Of a stretch of DNA of 64,000 bases, positions 33,210 to 43,860 are shown piece after piece; position 1 is the first letter of the stretch, and every line of letters begins with the position of its first letter. The position numbers and the translations under genes are program-made. The stretch covers positions 105,996,355-106,060,354 of the forward strand of contig CM043943.1 in the NCBI GenBank assembly GCA_014529385.2, read 5' to 3'. Below the pieces are notes generated by a model, which made no database searches, was not told the origin of the DNA, and saw only the letters and a program-made list of their open reading frames with translations. Source of the DNA: Adiantum capillus-veneris (Eukaryota; Streptophyta; Polypodiopsida; Polypodiales; Pteridaceae).

Positions 33210-33401
33210 TGAAGGAGTACGAGCGGAAGTGCGACGCGAGAGAGAGTGCGAGAAGAAGAGCACGACGATATGGTGAACTCGCTCTACTGTAATGTGTAGA
33301 GCATAGTGAGTTCTTATTAGGTTTTAACAAAAGAATATGTATATATACCTGGCGGCCCGCCCACTTACCTGGGCGACCACATTGGGCTTTATACCCCAAC
33401 A
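33210..33401 (-). repeat. 5' LTR of the copia element
   Basis: 192 bp, the same length as the left LTR, with two transitions. TG...CA ends are intact. GTGGC at 33402-33406 repeats the left-flank pentamer. Confidence 0.97.
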
Positions 33402-33406
33402 GTGGC

Positions 33407-34039
33407 TCCGGGTCTTTTGTGTGTGTGTGTAGAGAGAGAGGGAGAGAGAGGTTGGGTGAGCTTACTGTGCTTGCAAATTTGATGAATGTGCTATGGATTA
33501 GCAGTTATGGTTGTATGTTGTCGAGCCAGTTATGCTTGGAGTTTATAAGTGATTGTGTATAGCTGGTGGCGCTCATAAGCGAGTCGGTGCATTGGAGATT
33601 GGCAGAAAGTGTGCGTGAGTGTGAGTTTCTGTGTGGTTAGGGGTGCGGGTTAATCCCTGAGCTATAGAGAGGCAGTGTAGAGTGTGCCAGGTGTTGTTCC
33701 CATTTCCCCCTTCCCAACGCGCACACACACGACATAGACACACACACACAAGAAGGCTGGCTGTACAGAAACTTTTACCCTCACAAACACTGACACACCA
33801 ACAGCAACACACGAGCTGTACTTTGGCTGTACTTTGAATCGAGGCTGACTGCGCAGGGGCAAAACGCCACGCCAAGGGCTTACTGCTGCAAGGAGTTTGC
33901 GCAGAGCTCGTGCAGGTCAGGTCTCATAGAGCGCGCATGCAGGTCAGGTCGCACAGGCTCGTGCAGGTCAATTCACATAGAGCGCGTAGACAGAGAGTTC
34001 GTGCAGCTTTAACTACACACATACACACTCTCTCTCTGT

Positions 34040-34070
<31 letters not shown>

Positions 34071-34330
34071 CAAAAGAAGAGGAGGTGCCCACATTTGCAT
34101 AGCAACCACACACCAGAGATGCCTCTTTGACAATCCCCGAGAAAGAAAACCTCTCTCGCACACACATGCACACACACGCACATGCACATGCACATGCACG
34201 TATGCACATCACCCATGCAGTCCATCATGGCTATACTAAAGTTAACTTGGATCAAGCAAAGAGGAAGTACACAAAGCATACCTCACCAAATACTCAAACG
34301 GCCCTCCTGAAAAGTGTGCTGGTGTAACTA
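33407..34330. other. Low-complexity region rich in CA/GT
   Basis: It contains GT near 33420, CA tracts near 33721-33748, 34041-34066 and 34160-34200, and a short threefold repeat of CAGGTC/GCGC...TCGTGCAGGTCA near 33910-33970. A part near 33720-33800 resembles 26130-26200. No gene is supported; the long frames are repeat artefacts. Confidence 0.5.
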
Positions 34331-34379
34331 GGAATCTCCGGATCAACATTTTCCTGTTTATTTGCAATATATTAAAACT

Positions 34380-34558
34380 TTAGGAAGCCAAAAGGTAGTT
34401 CATCTGAGCATTCACAACAGACCCTAGTACCTCTGCTCCAGCAAAGCAACCATCTACAATATCTTTATGATAATTGCCTGCTGGTGCCGACAATGATGGA
34501 GGAGGCTTCCAATGATCTGATGGCCCAATTTTTCCAAGAATCACATTTCTGTGATTAG
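34380..34558 (-). CDS. Host gene, last coding exon (unknown protein)
   Basis: The exon follows a good acceptor (TTTTGTGGGTTGCAG, minus strand) and ends in TAA at 34382-34380. It encodes about 59 residues including NHRNVILGKIGPSDHWKPPP, AGNYHKDIVDGCFAGAEVLG and the C-terminus AQMNYLLAS. It joins in phase with 34672-34750 (one base there plus two here complete a codon). There are no repeats, no stops and normal amino-acid composition. I do not recognise the family. This is the best evidence in the window for a non-transposon gene. Confidence 0.65.
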
Positions 34559-34671
34559 CTGCAACCCACAAAAATATGCTTATAACAAGGTTAATGCTTC
34601 AAGTGCTTGTCTGCAACATGAGAACATGAGTTGCTGCGTGACATAACTTGAAACAGCTAGAAGTTGCTTAC

Positions 34672-34750
34672 CAGGATCATGTTGTGGACCTTTAGCACAC
34701 CACATTCTGATTGAATCCAGAGGAGGCTTTATGCTTGGCCTGGGTGTACA
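34672..34750 (-). CDS. Host gene, penultimate exon
   Basis: The 79-bp exon lies between acceptor TTTCAG and donor G|GTAAGC on the minus strand. It encodes CTPRPSIKPPLDSIRMWCAK then GPQHDP. It starts in phase 0 after the 34924-35000 exon and ends one base into a codon completed by 34380-34558. Intron lengths are 113 and 173 bp, ordinary for plants. Confidence 0.65.
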
Positions 34751-34923
34751 CTGAAACATTAAACCACAGTATACTTAATTGGCCAACTATCAAGGAGCTT
34801 TAAATGAACTAGAGATTACTCTGATGCATTTGGCTTTATGTCATGTTCACATTTCCATTACTTGGGGAAACGCACTGATGGGAGGTACAAACACACACAA
34901 AAAGGAAAGAGCAGTTGTCAGAC

Positions 34924-35000
34924 CCCTGTTTCAAGATGATCCTCATGTCCTTCTGAAATATATCGCCTTAAGCTGTGATAAGGCTCATCTTTACTTGAAT
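34924..35000 (-). CDS. Host gene, upstream exon
   Basis: The exon follows acceptor GATGTCATGCAG and ends at donor GGG|GTCTGA (weaker). It encodes DSSKDEPYHSLRRYISEGHE and then DHLETG. With one base from an earlier exon the frame is phase-consistent with the next. Upstream exons are not seen: 60 bp to the right the sequence becomes the CT tract that holds LINE-2, so the rest of the gene lies beyond the 25-kb nested insertion, or is lost. Confidence 0.55.
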
Positions 35001-35056
35001 CTGCATGACATCACAAGAAGCAACGAATAACTCTCTTTTATCATTGTGCATTTGGT

Positions 35057-35059
<3 letters not shown>

Positions 35060-35107
<48 letters not shown>
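35060..35107. repeat. (CT)n at the outer edge of LINE-2
   Basis: A pure CT tract between the host intron and the inverted 5' part of LINE-2. No LINE tail precedes it, so it is probably the original target. Confidence 0.95.
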
Positions 35108-35111
<4 letters not shown>

Positions 35112-36395
35112 CACGGTTAAACATAACTGCTAGAAGCTGTGCTAGTAGATCTCTGGCATGCGTGAAATGCTCAGCCACTAAGCCATCATGATCATAAGCT
35201 CTCCCAGTCCTCATCCTGTCAATGGCCTTCCTCACCATCTCAGCGGTGAAAAAAGCACATGTGTGTGGGCATGGATCGGGGGGTCGGGAAGGGAGGGCTG
35301 CTCAAGAACTGTGTATAGAGATGATGCGTATTGGCCCCAGGCCTCTATGGAAGTAATGGCAGGGGGGGGGGGGGAGTGCTCATGAAAGAGCCGCCATGCC
35401 TCACGCGAGTCCTGATTCAAGAATAGCTGGTATAGATCCTGCTCTAGGCGAGCCAAAAATGCCCTCTTCTTTCGCCGCACTAGGCGTCGGAAGTCAATCT
35501 GTGACTGTCTGTGAGTGATGTCCCCCAAAAGTACCTCCCTCTGAAGTCTGGCTCTAGTGTCCCGGCATTCCTCATCATACCAGCTGTTCTGGGGCATGCT
35601 CCCCGAACGGCGTCTCTGCTCAGGGTGGGTATGTGGGTATGCCTCTGCTGCTGCACCATGTAGTGTCTGTGTCAGTATAGTAGTAAGCTCCTCCAGAGGT
35701 CGCCCTGGCTCCTCTGTGCGCACGCGTCTGTAGATCCCATCTATGTATACAGAGTCCGTCTCCCGCGTGAAGGTGTAGCGAGTAGGGGCCTATGTGCTAC
35801 ACTAAACCGAAAAGAGATGGTAAACGACACAAGAGCATGATCTACTTCCACACCCACAGGTCTGGGTCCAACCGTGAGATCCTGGATATGAGAGATGAGG
35901 CTCGGCTGTGCCATGATATAATCCACTGTTCTGGCTCCATGTCTGTGTGGAAAGCATGTAAAACCCCCGGCAGCGGGAAATCTCTGTAGGCCATTCAAGA
36001 TGGCCAATCCGTGTGCAGTCCCCATGTCTATCAAGTGTCGTCCATACTCAGTGTGTTCCCCATCCTGTGATAGTCTGGATAGGCCCGTCTCTGCAACATC
36101 CAGCTCTCTCAGCATCTCCTCTGAAGTATCATAAAATACTGTCTGATGATCGGCAGTCCTAGCATTGAAATCCCCTAGAATGATGATGTCACCATCTCTA
36201 GAGAACTCCCAAATGTCATCATCCAAAATAGAGAAGGGGGACTGTCCTCTGGGTGGTGCATAAACTGACGTGTTCGGGAGAAAGTAGCAAATAGAAATGT
36301 AAAGATATCTGCCTGTCTCTGCTCTCAATCTCACCCACATGTACCTAGCTTGCTCATCCCTGCGAGCTATGCTCTGATCGTGTCTCCTGTCTACT
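35108..36395 (-). pseudogene. LINE-2 inverted 5' segment: endonuclease to start of RT
   Basis: On the minus strand the endonuclease runs from about 36395: ARYMWVRLRAETGRYLYISI, IIILGDFNARTADHQ, TVDYIMAQPSL and VDHALVSF. A stop or shift near 35740 follows, then the linker SMPQNSWYDEECRDTRARLQ, and the segment ends KAIDRMRTGRAYDHDGLVAE ... MFNRAM at the CT tract. LINE-1 has the same order (ARYMWIPIEL ... LIASLFNRDLVEGLPEEW). The plus-strand segment starting at 36396 resumes about five residues further on, so the two pieces adjoin in the RNA but sit in opposite orientation here. Confidence 0.85.
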
Positions 36396-37759
36396 TGGAG
36401 CCTATCTACTATTGTACCTATCTTCAAGTCGGGAGACCCTATGGAGCCTGGGAATTATCGCACTATTATGATTGGACACACATTGGCACGGTTGTACGCA
36501 TCTATTCTTGAGCGGCAGTTGAGTAGATGGGCAGAGAGAGAGGGGATATACGCAGCCGGGCAGGCAGGGTTCAGGAGGGGTTTTTCTACTCTTGACCATA
36601 TCTTGACACTCAGAGCCATCATTGAGGAGGGCAAATCACATGGGAGACGGATCTATTGTAGCTTTGTGGATTTCCGCAAAGCATTTGACACAGTACCCAG
36701 AGCTAGATTGATGCGCAGATTACAGCAGATGGGAGTACCCACAGAGCTCATTTGGGGGGTCATGGCATTATACAGGTCAGTAGTGGGGCATGTACGCACC
36801 TCAGAGGGTCTATCCACACCGGTTCACTCCACTATTGGGGTGAAGCAGGGTTGCCCGCTCTCTCCTACTCTATTTGGTATGTATGTGGATGAGGTTTCTA
36901 ACTACATTGAGAGAGATGGTGATAGAGGTGCACAACTGGCAGGGACATGGATTCCACTATTGTTATATGCTGATGATATTGTGTTGATCTCCGACTCTCC
37001 GGAGGGGATGCAACGTCACTTGGATGCTTTGCATAGGTTTGCTCAAGAAAGTGGTTTGTCCGTCAACCTTGGTAAAACCAAGGTCATGGTATTTGATACC
37101 ACCCCACAGTGGATCAGGAGATCAGCGCCCGCATTCACATACGGCCAGCAGACAGTGGAGTATACAGATGCTTATACTTACCTTGGAGTGGTTTTTAGTG
37201 GGCCAGCAATTTCACTGAGGAGGGCAGCAGAGACTAGGTTGACTAGAGCCCAGGCAGCACTGGGTAGATTGGAAAGGATGTGTTGACAGGTTCAGTTTCA
37301 GGAGCCTTGGACGAAGCTCTGGCTCTTTGACACTTTAGTGGCTTCTGCATTGCTTTATGGAGCTGAGATTTGGGGACCTTCATTGGATCATCACGGGAGG
37401 ACAGGCCGCACTGATGGATGGGGGGACATGGAGAAGCCTTTGGTCTCTATGATCTCGCGGCTCATTAGAGCCAAGGCTTCAGTACCACGTGCCATTGTCC
37501 GAGCAGAGCTAGCTGCGCCCCCACTAGTGGTTGAGGCCCTCACCAGATCTGTCTCCTTCATACACCGCATATGGGAACTTCCCATAGACAGATATGCCCG
37601 CCTTGCACTTGAGTCCTCTCGACAGTTAGCCATGCAGGGAGATACAGCATGTTGGTATGGGGAGATGACATCATGGTTTCAGGCACATGGGTTCAGTATA
37701 GACAGATTGCCTCCTTTCCAGTACTCGTTGGATGCACCCTCTCTGACTCTTACACACTC
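36396..37759 (+). pseudogene. LINE-2 reverse transcriptase and thumb, forward segment
   Basis: It starts WSLSTIVPIFKSGDPMEPGN (LINE-1: WTVHTIVPIDKSGDTLDQGN) and continues openly: AGQAGFRRGFSTLDHILTL, FVDFRKAFDTVPRARLMRR, GVKQGCPLSPTLFGMYVDE and the catalytic YADDIVLISD near 36965. One TGA at 37284-37286 (after ERMC, Arg expected) is the only stop before the gypsy insertion; after it the same frame reads to SLTLTHSE at 37759. Fewer stops than LINE-1 suggest a younger copy. The 3' remainder is at 56603-57580. Confidence 0.88.
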
Positions 37760-39187
37760 TGAAACCGGCCTGTACTTTCAAAAAGGGCAGTAGACTTTAC
37801 TTCAAACCTTGATTTAGCTTTCACCCATTATTAGTTGTCTATTCTACCTACACTTTCAAGACACAACACGGGGGAAAGGGATACAGGCTTCTAGAATGCA
37901 CCTGTATGAGAAGACCGACACCAGATTGGCCCCTAACTTAGGCGCCCCTTTCGGTATTTCTTTATTGTTTAAAAGAGGAAATAAACATTGTGGTTCCCTA
38001 CAAGCTGCCCCGCACAAGCTTGGCTGAATTTCAATTGTTCCGGCCCGATTTCGGCAAAATAACTGTACTAGGACCCTTCACAATCAGTATTCCCACGCAT
38101 TGAATGACTTTTCCTACGCATACGGGCACTTTGCAAAACCTAGCGAGAATCTGCAGCACGCTGAATTCTCTGTTTTTAGCCCCGAAAATGCGCCAGATTA
38201 CCTGTACAGCGGTCCCCTCGCGCCCCCGAACCTCCTGGGGGTATTAGGGACCGTTTAGGGCCAAAACCCTAAACCTGCAAAAATACACAGCAGGCTGTAA
38301 TTTACTGTTTCAGGCTCCGTTTCGCGTGCCGGTTGCATCCGTAGCAAGTCCTCGAGCTCCCGCACCTGTAGGGCTACTTGCCCTTTGAATCGGACGAGAA
38401 TTCTAGCGTGAAACCTCTCCGAATTCACCTGTACCTGCGGAGGATTAGCCGCTAGCTAATCCAGTACCTGTGCAAGAGGCTCTTGCCTCGGCAATCGCGC
38501 ATGAACCCACACAACTGTACATTGGTCAATTGAAAAGCCCACTAGAGGGGCATAACATACTGCCATAGGGGAGAGAGAGGGCAGTGCGTAGCGTGCAGGG
38601 CATCACTCCTGGCACCGCACTGTACATAGGAGGGAAAGGAAGCACTCCATAGCTCTTAACCTATGACAAAATCTACAAATGAGCCTCTCCCAGCTTAAAA
38701 TTCAGCACCACCTTCTCTTGCATGAGGAAAGTGCACCAGAATGTGCCACTTGGCGCATTTACAAGCATTTTTCCGTTTCGGGGTTGCCGCCTACAGTTGA
38801 CTTCGCGGCAGAGTAATAAAATGTTCCCCTTGTCATTCCGGAGGTAATGACGCGGACACATTTTCAGTCCCAAAATAGCAGTTCCCTAAATTTTAGGTCA
38901 TCCGACCCTCTTTATACACTGCAGCCACATCAAAAACTAAAATGTAGCCTATGTAGCAAAGGATTCCACTTTGGGTAGTCAATGACCCCAATTTGGCTAA
39001 CCATAGTCCTTGTCCAATCTTAGTGCTCTCTTGCCCTCAGGCCTGGAGTCCCTCTGGATAGTTCCACACTAGCTATGCAATGCAGGGCAGTTAGATTTTC
39101 CGAGGGGTGTTTCCAAAAAGTGAAAGTAAATAAATAATAAGAAAGAAATCAACATAAAGGATAGATAGTAGTCACACGCTGGTGACA
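37760..39187 (-). repeat. 3' LTR of element G
   Basis: 1428 bp, with plus-strand ends TGAAACCGGCC and GGTGACA. Immediately inside, TACCCCCCTCTT is the complement of a polypurine tract, which identifies this as the 3' LTR. It lacks two short blocks present in the other LTR (near 56160-56190 and 56285-56310). Confidence 0.92.
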
Positions 39188-39205
39188 TACCCCCCTCTTG
39201 AAATC

Positions 39206-40171
39206 TCAAACGTCCTCGTTTGCATCTATGTCGTACATGCTCACAGTCAACACTGATGTATTCAACACCTGTCGACACATGTACGACACATACATGCTCA
39301 TTGTCAACCCTCGTGTATTCAACAGTTGTCGACACATGTATTGCCTGCGTGTGAACCCTGTCCCAATGACATAGTGGTAGCTTCGCACTCTGCCATTGCT
39401 TTGAGCCACTTTGACCTTCTTATACATTTCATCCATGTCCTCAACATACTTAACTGCTTCAAATATCTTGTCGTTTGTATGCAGTATGGGAGGAACTTTC
39501 TTGCGACCTTCAACTATCTCAAAAGGTGCCTTGCCAGTTGATGAATGCACTGTATTATTGTATGCATACTCCACCAATGGCAAATATTGCTCCCACTTTC
39601 CTTTATGCTCTGACACGTAGCACTTCAGCAGATCTAGGACAGTAGAATTTGCCTCTTCTGACTGCCCATCTGTCTGAGGATGAAATGACGAAGAGAATTT
39701 GAGCGTGGTGTCCAAATTCTCAAACAAGCCTGTCAAGAACAAACTTGTCATGCGTGGATCACGGTCGCTAACAATCGACCGTGGCATGCCATGATACTTG
39801 AAAATATTGCTCATAAACAAGCGTGCCATCTGATCTAGCTTTATCTTCTTCCTGACAGGAATAAAATGAGCCTGCTTGCTGAATCTGCAAATGATGGTCC
39901 AAATACCATCATTTCCTGTCTGCGTTCTCGGAAGATCAAAGATAAAATCCATAGCAATACTTTCCCATGGTTTAGCTGGAATAGGTAGTGGTTGCAATAA
40001 ACCTGGTGCCTTTTGCCTGTCAAATTTGACCTTCTGGCAAATTAGGCATTCTCGCACAAAGGCATCCACATCTCTTCTCAATGTAGGCCAATAGAAGAAC
40101 GTCTCAACCGCTTTAACAGTAGCATCGATACCACGATGCCCTGCATACGGTGGGACATGACTCTCTTCCAT
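39206..40171 (-). pseudogene. Element G integrase
   Basis: The zinc-binding start ESHVPPYAGHRGIDATVKAV and C-x2-C (ECLICQKVK) are followed by the core with WESIAMDFIFDLP, IVSDRDPRMTS and FHPQTDGQSEEAN, so Asp, Asp and Glu are present. After KKVKVAQSNGRVRSYHYV the normal C-terminal GPY/chromodomain region is missing. It is replaced by a 57-bp tandem repeat (39234-39347) that encodes an MCRQLLNT/MSMY repeat. The frame begins exactly where element F inserted (target duplication 40173-40177). Confidence 0.88.
39234..39347. repeat. 57-bp tandem duplication in the integrase 3' end
   Basis: TACATGCTCA begins each of two units (39234 and 39291), which share GTATTCAACA and TGTCGACACATGTA in order. 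Some substitutions separate them. Confidence 0.85.
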
Positions 40172-40177
40172 AACTTT

Positions 40178-40749
40178 TGTAGCGCGGATAATATGTCGTG
40201 CTCTCTACAGTGTGGGTGCCCCTCAGTGCAATGTGCGAGACAATCTCACTCAAACAAATGGAAACTCTCTCAAACAGAATGAAACACAGAAACAATGGAT
40301 AACATCAGAGACACAACAGTGGACCAGAACATGTGGACTCGACTAGCTCAAAGAACCGTGTACAGACTCTGGCGTGGCAGCACTCTCAGCTCTAGCCCAG
40401 GACTCACACGTACAATGGGGTTGTTGAGGCTCAGATGTGCAGGGATGGTGTTAATGTGCTCTGTCTAGGACTCTGTGTAAGACTCGCTACCAAGACGACG
40501 ACTACTAGACCAACCATAAAAGATAATAATAATGACCCAACGGCTACTACTCATAGATAACATCGTAAAGAGCCACCAACGGCCCATAAATGTCAGCCAG
40601 CTAAGTGTGACCTGGCCACATGTCCACTAGGCCACCACCTGTATCACTGCCAGTGTCACCGCCCAGAGTGTCCGTCCAGTGTGAACAGACCAGACCAACT
40701 GTACTAACTGTAACTGTGTCCTGTGAAAGTGACACTGTAGCCTGCTATA
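40178..40749 (-). repeat. 3' LTR of element F
   Basis: It starts (plus strand) TGTAGCGCGG and ends CCTGCTATA, where the 5' LTR has CCTGCTACA, so the terminal CA has mutated. GGTTGCCCGCCACAAGACC follows, shared with the inner edge of the element B 3' LTR. Confidence 0.93.
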
Positions 40750-40847
40750 GGTTGCCCGCCACAAGACCGCTCACCGTCTTAGTGAGAAGAAGACTGAAAC
40801 TGTGAAAGAAAAATACTAGTATGTACAATGGTGCGCTCCTGAATCTG

Positions 40848-43073
40848 TCATCCAAGAGATAGAGTGGTGGCCACTGCTGCATCCGAAGCATCAGCCTCTG
40901 GAGGTGGAGCCATCAAATCAATTGTGGGGTTTTGCTGTATGGGAGCTCTCCTGGCAGTAAATGTGTTTCCTGAGAATTGACCAGCCACCTGCTACTGGGT
41001 CGATGGTAGCACTTGTCCTGTAGTGTACTGAGGACGGCAAGTAACACAGCCATGGCGATGTGCTCCAGCAACTCCATCACAACAAGTCATATGTTGCATA
41101 TGAGGCAATTGTGAAAACTGAAACCCTTGAGGAGGAGGATATTGTTGTTGTTGATGATTGTAGTACTGAACGGGAACTGGAGTCTGTGAGTAAAGTCCCA
41201 TAAACTGCTGAGAGGGACCCGTGGCTACATGTTGCACTGGAGTACCTGCTCCAGTCCACCCATATCCCATACCCATCATCTTAGGCGGCGTTGCCCTATT
41301 TTCATGTAACAGCGATTCTCTAAATCCTTGTAGTTGATTCTGAAGGTCACTAATCACTTGAGACTTTAACTTCAAGGCCTGTTGGAGTGCGAAAATAGTG
41401 GCATCCCTATCAGCGATGGCGCTCTCAGCAACCTTCAGAGCTCCCTCCATAGCTACGTAAGTAGCTGCGTGACGCTGGTGTGTTGCTGCTAAACGCTCTG
41501 CTCCCAGCTCAATGGTGGCAATGGCTTGCCTAGTCTCCTGCAATATATCCTCCGATAGCCGAAAAAATGATGTAGAGTCCGACCCTGTGAAAGGTCCTGT
41601 AACAGTGTTAGGTGGAAGAGAGCTGACAAGTGGTACAGCTGGTGGGACTGGTGTGACAAGTGGCACTGCTTGCGGTGGACTAGGCGCCTGCCTCTCTGTC
41701 GAAGTAGAGATGGTGGGAGTGGTTGCCGCAGGACTCGGTATAGGCGCAGGACTAGGTATAGGAGAAGCAACTGCCACTGGGACGTGGGAGCTAGTCACTG
41801 TGGTAGGGGTAAAAATAGCAGTAGTAGAGAGAGGAACACACACTATGGAAGCCACAGCTGTGACATGCATAGTGTGATCTGCACCACCTGTACTTATCAT
41901 CGAATCAGTAGCGACCGTGTGAAGGAACGTCGAACTGGTTGCTTCACGCGAAGCTGTTGGCTTTCCGAAACTGGTAGGGATACTAAAGATTCTAGTGTGT
42001 CCTTCACTACCTTTGCTCGCTTTTTCTTTGGCTTCTCAGATAGATCCATTGTTTGTTCAATATCTTTCCCTTTTCCCTTGGAGCTTTTACACCGCACCGC
42101 CGCATCCACATCCACATCCATAGGACTAACAGGTATATTAATGACCCAGGCCAACATCGGAGCTGCGAAGCATTGAAAGCTAGATTGCACAGATTGTACC
42201 TGAGCTCTGAATCTTTTTGCCCGCGACTGTAAAGAGGTAAATAAAATTTGATGAAAGCCACATGGGATGGTGTGGATGAGGCAGTATAGGCCTTCGCAGT
42301 GCGCGAATATCGTAGGCACATCACATCTGGCCTTGCCCTTGCCCTTGCCCTTGTTCTAGCTGACTTTAGGATCTCTGACCAAAAAGTAATACTTGAAAAT
42401 AGCCCATAGATTTTTGTTCCTTGCATAGTCAGGATGACTCGTACTAAGTAGCTCTTTGCATGCCTCGATTGTCGCGTCTTTTGAAATTTGTGAATAGGTT
42501 CGCGTAGCCGGTTTTACTGCAGGAAAGGTTGTCATCCCCAAAGCGTTACCAATTCGTGTAGCAGTCAGTGAGTGTCCCCTGACTTTGGGAAAAAACTTGA
42601 GGAGTGCATACACCATGTCCATGGGGATATCAGAAGGCAGATCCGTGTCTGCTAATGCTGAGAGACCTAGCTTGCGAAGCTGGTCTTTTGATAAGACTTC
42701 TCTAAGAGATGGATGAGGCTGCTGCAGATGGAAGTTCAGTGTGAATTTGGCTTGGGTCTTGGAAGAAGGAGGCCGAGGAACTTGATGACTCAATACCTGC
42801 ATTATGGCTTTCTTCTTCTTTTGATTCTTTACTGCTTCTTCTTCTTCATCCTCTTCCTCTTCCTCTTCCTCGTTGTTGCTCGAAGACTCTGAGTCGGAAG
42901 CAGAGCTTGAGTCGGACGCCTTGTAATTTTCATCACTGTGATCAGTGGTGGACACATCGGTGAGGCCATGGCTGGAGGTATCCTCATCCTCTTCCTCTGC
43001 AGAACTTTGGGATTCAGTTGGCCTCTCTGGAGAGAGCTCTTTTCTTCCTTACTTGTTTGCTTGTACCAGCCAT
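40848..43073 (-). pseudogene. Additional ORF of element F between integrase and 3' LTR
   Basis: A sense ORF of about 740 codons when its breaks are read through; function unknown. It may start at an ATG at 43073, with a shift near 43030. Then come an acidic run (about 42900-42830), a lysine patch, and a compact domain with LSKDQLRKLGLSALADTDL, PSDIPMDMVYALLKFFPK and ATRIGNALGMTTFPAVKPAT. A TAG at 42356-42358 is followed in frame by a basic stretch (KPKKKRAKVVK). After a shift near 41900 there is a Pro/Thr/Ser-rich section, a probable coiled coil (LQQALKLKSQVISDLQNQLQ) and a Gln/Pro-rich end with TAG at 40992. No transmembrane segment or signal peptide is visible, so an envelope protein is unlikely. 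Confidence 0.6.
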
Positions 43074-43329
43074 CTTAAAGAAATGTTCTAGTTGATTGTG
43101 TCACAAAAAAGGTTGATTAAGCATGCACGATGGCGAACCGGCGAACTCTGGAAGAGCCTGACTACGCCAAAAGCGAGTAGCCCACACAGTAGCTCACGCC
43201 ATGCGCGACGGATGCGAAAAAAACAGGAGGAGTTGATGGATGATGGATGCGTAAAAAAGCAGATGAGTTGGTGGATGCGAAAAAAGCAGGAATTGGCGAG
43301 GGTTTGGGTAAGTAAAGGTCGAGGGTATG

Positions 43330-43860
43330 GGTAGAGGATAGGGCGAGCGGAGAGAGTAGATAGGTTGGGCGAGAGGGGTTGAGGGTGGGCCGGTGGGGTT
43401 AGGGGCGAGGGGGTGATAGTGGATAGGGGCGAGGGGAGAGAGTGGTTAGGGGCGAGGGGGGTGACAGTGGATAGGGGCGAGGGGGGTGGAGGGTGGTTAG
43501 GGGCGAGGGGGAAGATAGTGGGTAGGGGCGAGGGGGTAAGATAGTGGGTAGGGGCGAGGGGGTTACAGTGGATAGGGGCGAGGGGAGAGATAGTGGGTAG
43601 GGGCGAGGGCCCAGGGGAAGATAGTGGGTAGGGGCGAGGGGGTTACAGTGGATAGGGGCGAGGGGAGAGAGTTTAGGTAGGGGCGAGGGGGGAGATAGTG
43701 GGTAGGGCGAGGGGGTTGAGTTTAGGTAGGGGCGAGGGGTAGGCGGGGCTCACTATGCAGGGGACGAGGGGCGAGAGCTGGGTCGACAGGGCGAGGCTGG
43801 AGAGGGCAAGGGCTCGACAGCCTACAGGGGAACGAGGGGAAAGGTTGATAGTGGGGAAGA
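43330..43860 (-). repeat. G-rich minisatellite of element F
   Basis: Units like GATAGTGGGTAGGGGCGAGG, with GGGGTTACAGTGGATAGGGG variants, are repeated about 15 times. It lies between integrase and the additional ORF. Element B carries the complementary-looking C-rich repeat at 18985-19375 in its own sense orientation. Confidence 0.9.

Larger units (their letters stand above)
28208..33401 (-). mobile_element. Complete young Ty1/copia retrotransposon
   Basis: It spans 5194 bp, with 192-bp LTRs at both ends, a primer site next to the right LTR, a polypurine tract next to the left LTR, and a 5-bp target duplication GTGGC (28203-28207 and 33402-33406). The LTRs differ at only two positions, both transitions, so the insertion is recent. 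Pol order is gag, protease, integrase, RT, RNase H, which defines Ty1/copia. Despite its youth, gag is frame-shifted at the N-terminus and pol has an in-frame internal deletion, so it likely moved with help from an intact relative. Confidence 0.97.

Noticed and set aside
40848-43073. Envelope gene in element F
   Set aside because: Position fits, but there is no signal peptide, transmembrane segment or cysteine-rich ectodomain; the protein is acidic, coiled-coil and Gln/Pro-rich.
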